Of a stretch of 64,000 bases of DNA, positions 35,545 through 43,762 are shown piece by piece (the stretch's first letter is position 1; each line of letters opens with the position of its first letter). Source of the DNA: Phycisphaerae bacterium (GTDB lineage: Bacteria; Planctomycetota; Phycisphaerae; SM23-33); the NCBI GenBank assembly GCA_030745875.1, contig JASLNT010000129.1:31034-95033 (forward strand), in the 5' to 3' direction. A program made the translations under genes and the position numbers. Under the pieces are notes generated by a model, which did not search any database, was not told the origin of the DNA, and saw only the letters and a program-made list of their open reading frames with translations.

Positions 35545-37332
35545 ATGACACGTAAGACAGTAACGCTGTTAACGGCAATATCGTTAGTGATGCTCGCCGG
35601 TTCGCTGCAGGCCGCCGAGTCGGAATCGCCCGACTGGGCGACGAAGAACATCCGTGTCGGGCTGGTCGGCTGCGATACGAGCCATGCAACCGCCTTCACG
35701 CGCATCCTCAACTCGCATCCCGAGTGGCGCGTTCGCGTGGTGGCGGCGTTTCCGGAAGGAAGCCCCGACATGCCGGCCGCGAGCATGGGAAGGCTGTCGA
35801 AGTTCGTCGACAGCCTGAAAAAGAGCAAGATCAGAATCGTCGACGGGATGGACGAGTTGCTGAAGATCGTCGATGCTGTGATGATCGTGAGCGTCGACGG
35901 GCGGCCGCATCTGCGACAGGTCCGCCCGGCCTTCAAAGCCGGCAAGCGCGTGTTCATCGACAAGCCCTTCACCGCAGGGCTAGCCGACGCGCGGGAGATC
36001 GTGCGACTCTCGAAGACCGCAGGCATACCGTTCTTCAGTTCGTCGTGCTCGCGATTCCAACCGGAAATCGCCCGCCTCCGCACGAAAGCGGGTGTTGGAA
36101 GGGTAACCAAGGCCCAAGGCAGCGGACCGTTGAAATTCGAGCCGCATCACCCTGATCTGTTCTGGTACGGCATCCACGGCGTGGAGGCGCTGTACACCAT
36201 GCTCGGCCGAGGCTGCCAAAGCGTAACATACAAGATCGAAAAGGACGTCGAGTGGACCACGGGCAAGTGGTCGGATGGTCGTACCGGCGTGTTCCGAGGT
36301 GTGAAGAAGGGCAAGTATCAACCGATCGCCAAGGTCTGGGGCGACAGCGGCCGGACCGAAAGCACCGGCGGGTTTGACTACAATGGGCTGTGTGAAGCGA
36401 TCGCACGGTTCTTCCAAACCGGTAAGGCTCCGATCGACCCGCAAGAGACGCTGGAGATCATCGAGTTCATGACGGCCGCCCAGTTGAGTAAGGACCGCGG
36501 CGGAGCCGAAGTCACACTTGAAGAGGCCCGCAAGTCAGTCGACACCGCCAACATCGTGGCGCACCGGGGCGCATCTCGCGACGCACCGGAGAATACAATC
36601 GCCGCATTCGAACTGGCGTGGCGACAAGGGGCCGATGCCATCGAAGGGGATTTCCGCCTGACAAAGGACAATCGGATCGTGTGCATTCACGATTCGACCA
36701 CAAAGCGAACAGCCGGGGCGAATCTGGTCGTGGCGAAATCGACGCTGGCTGAACTTCGCAAACTCGACGTGGGTAAATGGCGCGGAGCAAAGTGGGCCGG
36801 TCAGCGAATCTCAACGATTGAGGAAGTTTTGGCGATCGTGCCGACGGGCAAACAAATTCTCATCGAGATCAAGTGCGGGCCGGAGATTATCGACGTGTTG
36901 AAGAAGGTCCTCGATTCATCGCGTCTGAGCCGTCAGCAGATTATCTTCATCTCATTCGATGCAAAAGTTATCGCAGAGGCCAAGAAGCAACTGCCCAAAC
37001 ACAAAGCGTTCTGGTTGACCGCATTCCGAAAGGACAAGAAAACGGGGAGTTGGACGCCATCGCCTCAGAACGTGCTGACCACTCTCAAGAAGATCGGAGC
37101 CGATGGTCTGGACTGCCAAGCCGCCCCCGCCGCAGTCGACCGCTCCTTCGTCTCGGCGCTTCGAAACCGAGGACTGGAACTGCACGTATGGACGGTGGAT
37201 GATGTCAAGACAGCCCGATACTTCCAGGAACTCGGAGCCGGATCGATCACCACTAACCGCCCAGCCTGGCTGCGCGGACAGCTCGCCAAACGGTCATCGC
37301 AGAAAGAGGCGCCGCCTGAATCGCCGAAATGA
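35545..37332 (+). CDS. exported Gfo/Idh/MocA-like oxidoreductase fused to glycerophosphodiester phosphodiesterase
   Basis: This 595-residue fusion has a Sec signal peptide. Residues about 35-325 are Gfo/Idh/MocA-like (IRVGLVGCDTSHATAF, MIVSVDGRPHLRQVRPAFKAGKRVFIDKPF), but the glycine-rich dinucleotide loop is weak (GCDTSHA), as in proteins of this subgroup. Residues about 335-580 are a GDPD barrel with AHRGASRDAPENT, EGDFRLTKDN, CIHDSTTKRT and IEIKCG, the residues for metal binding and phosphodiester cleavage. The linker is short and in frame with no stop, so the fusion is real in this sequence. The two activities have no obvious common substrate. It is probably cotranscribed with the GH-like gene 12 bp upstream. 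Confidence 0.88.
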   Translation: MTRKTVTLLTAISLVMLAGSLQAAESESPDWATKNIRVGLVGCDTSHATAFTRILNSHPEWRVRVVAAFPEGSPDMPAASMGRLSKFVDSLKKSKIRIVDGMDELLKIVDAVMIVSVDGRPHLRQVRPAFKAGKRVFIDKPFTAGLADAREIVRLSKTAGIPFFSSSCSRFQPEIARLRTKAGVGRVTKAQGSGPLKFEPHHPDLFWYGIHGVEALYTMLGRGCQSVTYKIEKDVEWTTGKWSDGRTGVFRGVKKGKYQPIAKVWGDSGRTESTGGFDYNGLCEAIARFFQTGKAPIDPQETLEIIEFMTAAQLSKDRGGAEVTLEEARKSVDTANIVAHRGASRDAPENTIAAFELAWRQGADAIEGDFRLTKDNRIVCIHDSTTKRTAGANLVVAKSTLAELRKLDVGKWRGAKWAGQRISTIEEVLAIVPTGKQILIEIKCGPEIIDVLKKVLDSSRLSRQQIIFISFDAKVIAEAKKQLPKHKAFWLTAFRKDKKTGSWTPSPQNVLTTLKKIGADGLDCQAAPAAVDRSFVSALRNRGLELHVWTVDDVKTARYFQELGAGSITTNRPAWLRGQLAKRSSQKEAPPESPK

Positions 37333-37649
37333 CCATCTAACAGCCTCTCTGTCCGGTGTTTCCTGTCGCAGGCGACAACACTTAGACGGCACTGCCAAAG
37401 GGCGGCGGGCTCTCAGTTTGTCCAGATAGTCGAAGCAGGCGGCATGACGCGTACTGCTGACATACCGATACCGGACAACTGACCACAATCTCCGACTATA
37501 GTGACGAATCTGCTCATCAATATATACACAGCCGCCGACGGTGTTCTTTCTTCTTTTTTTGGATTTGCTGTCCAGCGGAGGGCGGTGGGGGCAATCCCCT
37601 GATGTAAGCGAATGAACTTCTTTTGAACTCCGATTGAAAGGACAGAACG
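37333..37649. other. gene-free stretch before a small membrane-protein gene
   Basis: There is no gene here. A weak hairpin (TGTCG-CAGG-CGACA, near 37363-37376) and a pyrimidine-rich tract near 37540-37560 are visible, but neither is convincing as terminator or promoter. Confidence 0.5.
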
Positions 37650-38042
37650 ATGGGTAAACTCCTCTTAGCAATAATGTTGGCGGCTGGCGGCGTTTTCGTC
37701 TTCCAGGAACTGGAGCAGATCAACGGCGGTGGCGGCGGATTCAGGAGCGTCTCGGCTCCTCGCCCGAACACGATGGACTATGCCGCCAAGGGCGGCGCCC
37801 TGATTGAAGTCCGTCGTCTTCAACCCGAAAGGACCCCGCCAAACGCCCCCAATAGCCTCCGCGACGCCCATAGGCAGTGGCGGGAAAGTTACATCGCATG
37901 CGTCAGGGCTATAGAATCGAGCAGCAACGGACAGGGAAAAGCGGTGAAGGATGCCCTCAAGAGACTCCAGGACAGCAAGCACCATTACGATACTCTCAAG
38001 AAACGCGAGTATCGAAGGTATCCTCGACAGAGCAGGTGGTAA
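37650..38042 (+). CDS. small protein with N-terminal membrane segment, unknown
   Basis: This 130-residue protein has a good AAAGGA ribosome site 8 bp before the ATG. An N-terminal hydrophobic segment (LLLAIMLAAGGVFVFQ) is followed by a glycine stretch and a charged, largely helical remainder rich in Arg/Lys (NSLRDAHRQWRESYIACVRAI, KAVKDALKRLQDSKHHYDTLKKREY). It looks like a membrane-anchored or secreted helical protein. No family is recognised and it has no close neighbours. Confidence 0.6.
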   Translation: MGKLLLAIMLAAGGVFVFQELEQINGGGGGFRSVSAPRPNTMDYAAKGGALIEVRRLQPERTPPNAPNSLRDAHRQWRESYIACVRAIESSSNGQGKAVKDALKRLQDSKHHYDTLKKREYRRYPRQSRW

Positions 38043-38083
38043 TCCAACACACTGCCCATCGGCGACATCGCTCCGGGTCAGCA

Positions 38084-38117
38084 GACAAGCCCCTCGCAGA
38101 AATGCCTGGGGCTTGTC
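38084..38117. repeat. 10-bp perfect inverted repeat downstream of the small membrane-protein gene
   Basis: GACAAGCCCC and GGGGCTTGTC form a perfect 10-bp stem with a 14-base loop. It sits between two convergent genes. No T-run follows on either strand, so it may be a weak bidirectional terminator or a repeat. Confidence 0.5.
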
Positions 38118-38326
38118 CATTGCGCCTCAGTGCCCGGACTCGATGGGACAAAACAGCGTCGAAGTCCGATAGCGTCTGTTCTTCTTAGCGCGGATTGAAG
38201 CGGCCCTGGACAGACCGACCTGTGGCGGATATTGAACCACTTGTATCGTATGGAATCCCGGGCGTTGAAGATAACGTCATGACACTCTGAATCCCGGTTG
38301 GGTTGGAACTGTTCCCTGCGTCTCCA

Positions 38327-40020
38327 TTAGTTCTTGTCGGATAATACACTGCCTGACCGAGCCGGTAATGCTAACCGGGCGTACCAGAAAGCGGTGCTGC
38401 TCCAGATTGGTTTCTTGGTGCGGATATAGTTGTCGGCGCGTCCATAGCCCATCTGCTCGACTACTATTCGAATGTTCTTGCGAAACTGGAATGCGTCGTT
38501 GAGGTGAAAACTGTACATCGTGGGATGTCCTGGCCGACCGGTCACAAAGCCCGAGATTGCTTTGCGGTCGAACTGTCCCCCCCGCCCTGGAAGTACTCCT
38601 CACTGCCCGTCCCATGGTAAGATGGCGGCCAGTTGCTTTCGTCCGACCAGATAAGCCAATCGCCCTCGCCCCACCAGTCACGAGACGGCCATTCGACATG
38701 CAACAGGGCGCCAATGTACTTACCGTGAGCCTGCCGCTGAAGCACCGTCTTTGCGGGGATTTTCTTCGGGCCGACCTTCACCGCCCCCTTGCCGTTGGCG
38801 CAGGCCTCGGTGAATGTCGCGTGGAATCGCCCCCAGTTGCTCGGCAGCGTCTTACGACTTTGAACATCCAACCTCAGTCTTACCTTCGCAGTCTTGTCCG
38901 GATGCGTATTGCGGATTCTTGCGACGGCGCCTTTGGCGAACGGCATGGGGAAGCGCGCATAGGATTCCTCGGGCAGCACGCCGATCAGCAAGGAGTTGAA
39001 ATTGCAGTCATACTCGAGGACCTTACCTCTGGGTTCATGCTCCTTACCCGGCGGCAGGACGCCAGGGGACTTGTGCCTGGTGTTGCGGCCGGTATTTGCG
39101 TGTCCAAAGAAGTAGCCCACGGGCGCGTCCACGCTCGCAGATTTACCACCGTCCCAATACAACTCCAATCTCAGCGCCTTCAGCACCTCGGGGCTGCTCG
39201 GTTCAACAGCCATGCGCAACTGTCGGACAACACCGATCCCGTCTATGCGAATCTCCTGGGATTTACCGGCTCCGACAACAAGATTCCGGTCCACTAACCA
39301 GGTTTTCGGGGCCGTCGGCGGAGACGATTCGGCCTTCAGCCAGGCGGCTGCGACAGCAGTTTGTTCCCGTTTGGCGGCCTTATTCAAGGGCAGTTGCAAC
39401 GTTTTGACTTTCACGTGTTTGGGATAAACAGTGTAAGTCACCTGCCACCATCCGCCCCATAGTTCTTTCTTCTCCCAGCCGGGTTTCTTGTAGTTCGGAT
39501 TCACCAACTGCACGAGACAGTGTTTCTGAAAAGGGATCGGATGAAGACAGCCCGGATAACTCTTCTCAAACACGAGCGGATAGGGAAAAGGCGTCTTATC
39601 GGGGAGTATCAGGAAATCGTTCAGCGTCATGTCGATAATCGGCTTGTCGGCGCGGTCGAGAACGATCTGGATGCGTGTTTCTTTCTGGTCCGGGGCGAAA
39701 CCTTTCCGTCTCGAATGCTTCCTGTGAGCGGCCATGATCCGGTGAATGCAGCCCGGGCCCTTGATATCCAGCAGGACATTCCGACCATCGGCTTCTATGC
39801 GTTTGTAATCGAAACCGTCGATGTTGCCCCCGCTTCGATCCCACGTGCTCGACATGGCTGTGTGCGCGCCCTCAAGTTCCGGGAGATGATCAAGCGTCCT
39901 GAGTCGCTTCAGGAAGTACCCTACATCGCGCACCGACTCGTCTGCATGAACTGAAGCGCCAAGGGCGATGATCGCCGTCGCAAAAAACAAACATATAGAT
40001 CGTTTTCGGATCATTTTCAT
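38327..40020 (-). pseudogene. exported DUF2961 / GH172-family protein, frameshifted at a G7 run
   Basis: The gene starts at 40020 with a signal peptide. The main frame shows the DUF2961/GH172 pattern up to YHGTGSEEYFQGGG, where the family has a catalytic Glu. At 38577-38583 the minus strand has seven G and the frame then ends early, at 38542. The expected continuation (QFDRKAISGFVTGRPGHPTM, then YSFHLNDAFQFRKNIR and a WYA segment) is intact in the next frame down to 38327. One extra G would restore a protein of about 564 residues. GH172 enzymes act on fructose- or arabinose-containing glycans. It starts right after the sialidase stop, so the two are cotranscribed. Confidence 0.85.
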
Positions 40021-41211
40021 TCATTTCGGGTTGGCGTTGGTTTCCGCATCCTTACCGGCCGCCAGCCATGTGCGGTCAAGTTGTACGATCGATATTCTCT
40101 CGCAGTAGTCTCTGATTCCGTTTTCAAAAAGACAAAGGATCTTGCCCTTCTTCGTAATCGCCATGTCGGAGTAGCCCGCCAATTTCTGGTTCAGAACGCG
40201 CGAGCAAGGCCAGCTTGTCCCCTCGTCCTTACTCAAACGCAGGGTGAGATTCCGCCGACTACGGATGCTGAACCCGCCCTTTCTATGCACCGCCGGATTC
40301 AGGAAGAGTATCTCTTTTTCGTTCAGGCGGATTATGCTGCCCTGGCAGCCCGTGCTGGGCAGGTTCTTGTCCAATACCGGCTTGGACCAGGTCATTCCGC
40401 GATCCGTACTGACGGACACCGCGCGATACCCAAGACCGTAGAACCCCGGCGCACTGGTTCGCAGATTCATCATCAATGACCCGTCGGACCTCTCAAGGAT
40501 AGTGCACTCGCCCGTGCGCAAGCCCTCGACAAATGGAACGGACCCGCCGGCACTCCATGTCTTTCCGCTATCGTCGGAATAGATAATGAACGATTGGCCT
40601 CGACGCTTGCCGTCGACCATCCGTCCGCCGTAACAAGGAGCTATCAACCGCCCCTTCTTCGTTTGAATCCCATGCACAGGCCCAGCCGCGATCGTCACCG
40701 GGGCCCCGCCGAGCTTGAGCAGGAAAGACTTTCCGTCATACTCTTTCTTGCCCGGCACCCCGGAAGTTGTCACCAGGTTGGACCACGTCTTCCCGTCGTC
40801 GACGCTTTTGGTGTAGAACAGACATTCGCCTCCGCCCCGCGTAAAGAGCAGGTGAACGACCTTACCGTCCCGCTCTACGATCGGACACGGATTGCCCACG
40901 CGGATCTTCGCATCTCCCCCCTCTTCATGGATGAGCACCTGCTTGGACCAGGTCTTCCCGCCATCGTCGCTGCGTTTCATGATCTGGTCGACGTCGCCAA
41001 AATCCCTCCGACTGGTTTTGCGACCTTCGCAGAAGACAAGAATCGTCCCCTTGTCTGTGACCACCATTGTCGGGATACGGTAGGTGTGATATCCATCTGT
41101 GCCTCGTACGAACACATCCTTGCGGAAGTCAACGCCTTCGGCCGTTGCCGGCGACGCACTTGAGCCCAGCAACAGCAATACCAGAAAGACACATGTCGAC
41201 AAATCCTTCAT
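40021..41211 (-). CDS. exported sialidase (GH33-type, BNR repeats)
   Basis: I start at MKDLSTCVFLVLLLLG (396 residues), 7 bp after AAGGAG, which gives a signal peptide. The family's YRIP motif is present (YHTYRIPTMVV, with the Arg that binds the carboxylate). Five Asp-box-like motifs (SxDxGxTW type) mark a six-bladed propeller: SDDGGKTW, SVDDGKTW, SDDSGKTW, STDRGMTW and SKDEGTSW. It should release terminal sialic acid from glycans outside the cytoplasm. Related planctomycete proteins may have other exo-glycosidase activities. A GH172-family gene follows with no gap, and a NanM-like Kelch-symporter fusion lies 9 kb away. Confidence 0.9.
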   Translation of the reverse strand: MKDLSTCVFLVLLLLGSSASPATAEGVDFRKDVFVRGTDGYHTYRIPTMVVTDKGTILVFCEGRKTSRRDFGDVDQIMKRSDDGGKTWSKQVLIHEEGGDAKIRVGNPCPIVERDGKVVHLLFTRGGGECLFYTKSVDDGKTWSNLVTTSGVPGKKEYDGKSFLLKLGGAPVTIAAGPVHGIQTKKGRLIAPCYGGRMVDGKRRGQSFIIYSDDSGKTWSAGGSVPFVEGLRTGECTILERSDGSLMMNLRTSAPGFYGLGYRAVSVSTDRGMTWSKPVLDKNLPSTGCQGSIIRLNEKEILFLNPAVHRKGGFSIRSRRNLTLRLSKDEGTSWPCSRVLNQKLAGYSDMAITKKGKILCLFENGIRDYCERISIVQLDRTWLAAGKDAETNANPK

Positions 41212-41765
41212 TACCCGTCTCCTTATCACCAATGCCATCCGTTTCTCGTGCCGTTCGTTTCTCATGCCGTCGAGGCCCGTTCACGGGTCTTTTTGCCCGG
41301 CCGGAGGCCGGACTAGGCCCGACCTTCAGGTCGGGTCCAATGGACCTCATCCCCCCTCTTATTATTGCTTCTTAGCGTGCTTCAGCACGCTTACCGCGAG
41401 AGCGGACGGCTTTAGCCGATCATCACCAATCACCACACCGCTAATTCCCACGCCTGCATCAATCTGCATCAATCTGCTTCCATCGGCTCAATCCGCTCCA
41501 ACCGGTCATGAGCCTCGTTGCTCGAATGGTGCTCCCGCTGATTGCGGACATAGGCCTGCACCCACGGCTAAAGCCGTCTATCGCAATAGGTAAGCCCGCT
41601 CGAAGCGGGCTAGAAGACAATAACAAAAAAGGATGGTGCGGTCCACTGAACCCGACCTGAAGGTCGGGCCTAGTCCGGCCTCCGGCCGGGCAAAAAGACC
41701 CGTGAACGGGCCTCAACGACAAACCAAAGCCTCACGGCGACAAACAAACACAAATCCCGATCGCC
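41212..41765. other. gene-free stretch holding a palindromic repeat array
   Basis: No gene is visible in these 554 bp. Most of it is the inverted array of short palindromes described at 41270-41716. The centre (about 41420-41560) is unique sequence with a small direct repeat of GCATCAATCT at 41457-41476. Confidence 0.7.
41270..41716. repeat. large inverted repeat built from short GC-rich palindromes (REP/MITE-like)
   Basis: A left arm (41270-41345) and a right arm (41641-41716) are near-identical inverted copies with only a few mismatches, and a weaker inner match extends them to about 41418 and 41566. Each arm is a string of small palindromes: CCCG-TTCA-CGGG, CCGGCC-GGA-GGCCGG, CCCGACCT-TC-AGGTCGGG, GCGTGCT-TC-AGCACGC (GCCCGCT-CG-AGCGGGC in the other arm) and CGGCT-TT-AGCCG. 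There is no transposase. The inner palindromes differ in base but keep pairing, the mark of compensatory change. It fits a family of mobile intergenic repeats (REP/BIME- or MITE-like). Confidence 0.88.
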
Positions 41766-42707
41766 CTAGAATTGTCCTTTGAACTTGTGGGCGTTTTCTT
41801 TTGTTATTGCTTCGCAATCTATCAGGTAGTTCTTCTTGAGCGTTTCTTTGTCGAGGTACTTTCTGGCCAGTCGCATGGCCGAGCGGCCTTCTTCTTCGGG
41901 CTTCTGGAAGCTCGTGCCTGTCATCAGGCCGTCCTTAATCGCGTCGAGGGCCTCCTGTGATCCGCCCATGCCCACGATTTTGACTTCGTTTCGCCCGGCT
42001 TTGCGGCAGACCTGGGCGGCGGCGATGGAAAAAACGTCGCCGTGCGCATAGACGCCGCCGAGCTTCGGATACCTTTGCAGCAGGGTCTGCATCTCGGTCT
42101 TGACCAGTTCGGGCTTGCCCTCGTGCCCTAACCGTTCGACGATCTTGATATCCGGATAATCCTTGAGCACCTCACGCAGGGCCTTGGACCGCAGGAGTTC
42201 CGGACCCGTTCCGAGATGCTGGTGGAACTCGACAATCTCCCCCTTGCCGCCCATCGCCTCGACCAGAATCTTCGTCGAGACAATCGCCCCGGCATAAGTG
42301 TCCGTGCCGGTAAAGCAGATATACTCACAACCCTCGTCGACCTCGCGATTGACGATTATCACGGGGATCTTGGCCTTGTTGAGCATTTGCACGCCGCGGA
42401 CGAGGGGCTCTTTCTTCATGGGCACGATGCAGACAATGTCGACCTGCTTGGCGATTATCTCCCTGACCTGCTGGATCTGCAGTACGGGGTCTTCCTTGGC
42501 GTTGAGGATGGTCACGTCCATGCCGAGCTTCTCGGCTTCATCCTTGGCTCCGAGCCGCATGTTCTGCCAATACGGATGGTCCAGCGTCATCAGGAAGCCC
42601 ACTTTGGGGCGCTTATCGTCGTTGTCGCCAGGCTTGCCGCACCCGCCAGCCAGCAACCCCGCGATCAGAACCCCAACGCCCACTGCCGCCATCGTCATGC
42701 GAGTCAT
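41766..42707 (-). CDS. sugar ABC transporter substrate-binding lipoprotein (RbsB-like)
   Basis: This 313-residue protein has a lipoprotein signal (IAGLLAGGC, Cys near 23) and a periplasmic-binding-protein type 1 fold: KVGFLMTLDHPYWQNMRLGAKDEAEKLG, DIVCIVPMKKEPLVRGV, IPVIIVNREVD and GVYAHGDVFSIAAAQVCRKAG. This is the family of ribose, galactose, xylose and autoinducer-2 binding proteins. It is the last gene of the transporter set, after permease (32-bp gap) and ATPase. The ligand is not clear, although the surrounding enzymes suggest a monosaccharide from glycan breakdown. The downstream side is the palindromic repeat array. Confidence 0.94.
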   Translation of the reverse strand: MTRMTMAAVGVGVLIAGLLAGGCGKPGDNDDKRPKVGFLMTLDHPYWQNMRLGAKDEAEKLGMDVTILNAKEDPVLQIQQVREIIAKQVDIVCIVPMKKEPLVRGVQMLNKAKIPVIIVNREVDEGCEYICFTGTDTYAGAIVSTKILVEAMGGKGEIVEFHQHLGTGPELLRSKALREVLKDYPDIKIVERLGHEGKPELVKTEMQTLLQRYPKLGGVYAHGDVFSIAAAQVCRKAGRNEVKIVGMGGSQEALDAIKDGLMTGTSFQKPEEEGRSAMRLARKYLDKETLKKNYLIDCEAITKENAHKFKGQF

Positions 42708-42739
42708 ATTTGTCTTCCTTTCGATTCGGTCATACGATG

Positions 42740-43762
42740 CTACGATCTGGTGCGCTTCCTGGCAAGAACGTCTATCGTCACCACCACGAGAATTATCAGG
42801 CCCGTGACCACTTCACGGTACTCGGTCCCAACGCTGAACTGAGTCAGCAGGTTGTCGATCAGCCGCAGCAGGAGCACGCCGGTCACCGTAAACATGAGCC
42901 CCCCGCTGCCGCCTCCCAACGCTGTACCGCCGACGATAACGCTGGCGATGACGTCGAGTTCGATACCCTTGTGGCTCGCGGCCTCCGCCGTTGATATCAT
43001 CGCGACGAAAATCACAGCCGCAATCGCGCATCCCAGCCCGCACATCACGTATGTGGCGGCTTTGACGCGGCGGGCGTTTACGCCGGCCAGCCTCGCCGCC
43101 TGCTCGTTGCCGCCGACAGCGTACACATAGTGGCCGAAACGCGTGAACTTCAGCAGGTATATCCCTATCGCAAGTGCGACCAGAAATATCAGTATCGGGA
43201 CGCCGATCTGGTAGCCGGGCCCAAACAGCGGGAACTGCTTATCGTATATCCAGGTGAACTGCTTACGGAGCGCCAGGTCGGCGACCTGGAGCGACTGTCC
43301 GCCCCCGGTCAGAATCAACGCAATGCCCCGGAACACGAACATAGTCGACAGCGTCACCACAAACGGATTGACGCCCACGTAGGCGATTAGCACACCGTTG
43401 ACGAGGCCCAACGCCATTCCGACAAGACCGGCGGCCAGAAGCGCCGCTGGAATCGCAACGGCCGCCCCCTGCGACGAGAACTCATTCATCGTCATCACCA
43501 GCACGATCCCGCAGACTGCGGTGTTGGCGGCCACCGACAGGTCAAACCCTCCGCCGATCATTACGAACGTCATGCCGACAGCCATTATCCCGATGGCTGT
43601 AGCGTTGGTGAAAAGGTTGTCGACAATGTTGCTCCAACTGAAGAACGTCGGGCTCTTGATCGACGCGAACAGGCCGAGGGCGAGCACCAGGATAAGGATC
43701 GAGGCGCGCTGCAACTTCTCAAACGACCACCGCCGCTTCATAGTGTTAACGTCTCTACTCAT
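42740..43762 (-). CDS. sugar ABC transporter permease (RbsC-like)
   Basis: This 340-residue membrane protein of the branched ribose/xylose type (RbsC/XylH) has about ten helices, with FVMIGGGFDLSVAANTAVCGIV, GLVNGVLIAYVGVNPFVVTLSTM and IVGGTALGGGSGG, the typical family blocks. I choose the ATG overlapping the ATPase stop (ATGA) over an upstream in-frame ATG at 43786 that would overlap further. It forms the membrane channel for the RbsB-like protein and is energised by the upstream ATPase. Confidence 0.95.
   Translation of the reverse strand: MSRDVNTMKRRWSFEKLQRASILILVLALGLFASIKSPTFFSWSNIVDNLFTNATAIGIMAVGMTFVMIGGGFDLSVAANTAVCGIVLVMTMNEFSSQGAAVAIPAALLAAGLVGMALGLVNGVLIAYVGVNPFVVTLSTMFVFRGIALILTGGGQSLQVADLALRKQFTWIYDKQFPLFGPGYQIGVPILIFLVALAIGIYLLKFTRFGHYVYAVGGNEQAARLAGVNARRVKAATYVMCGLGCAIAAVIFVAMISTAEAASHKGIELDVIASVIVGGTALGGGSGGLMFTVTGVLLLRLIDNLLTQFSVGTEYREVVTGLIILVVVTIDVLARKRTRS

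Noticed and set aside
41457..41476. two adjacent GCATCAATCT copies as a CRISPR or tandem array
   Set aside because: Only two copies of a 10-base unit with no spacers.
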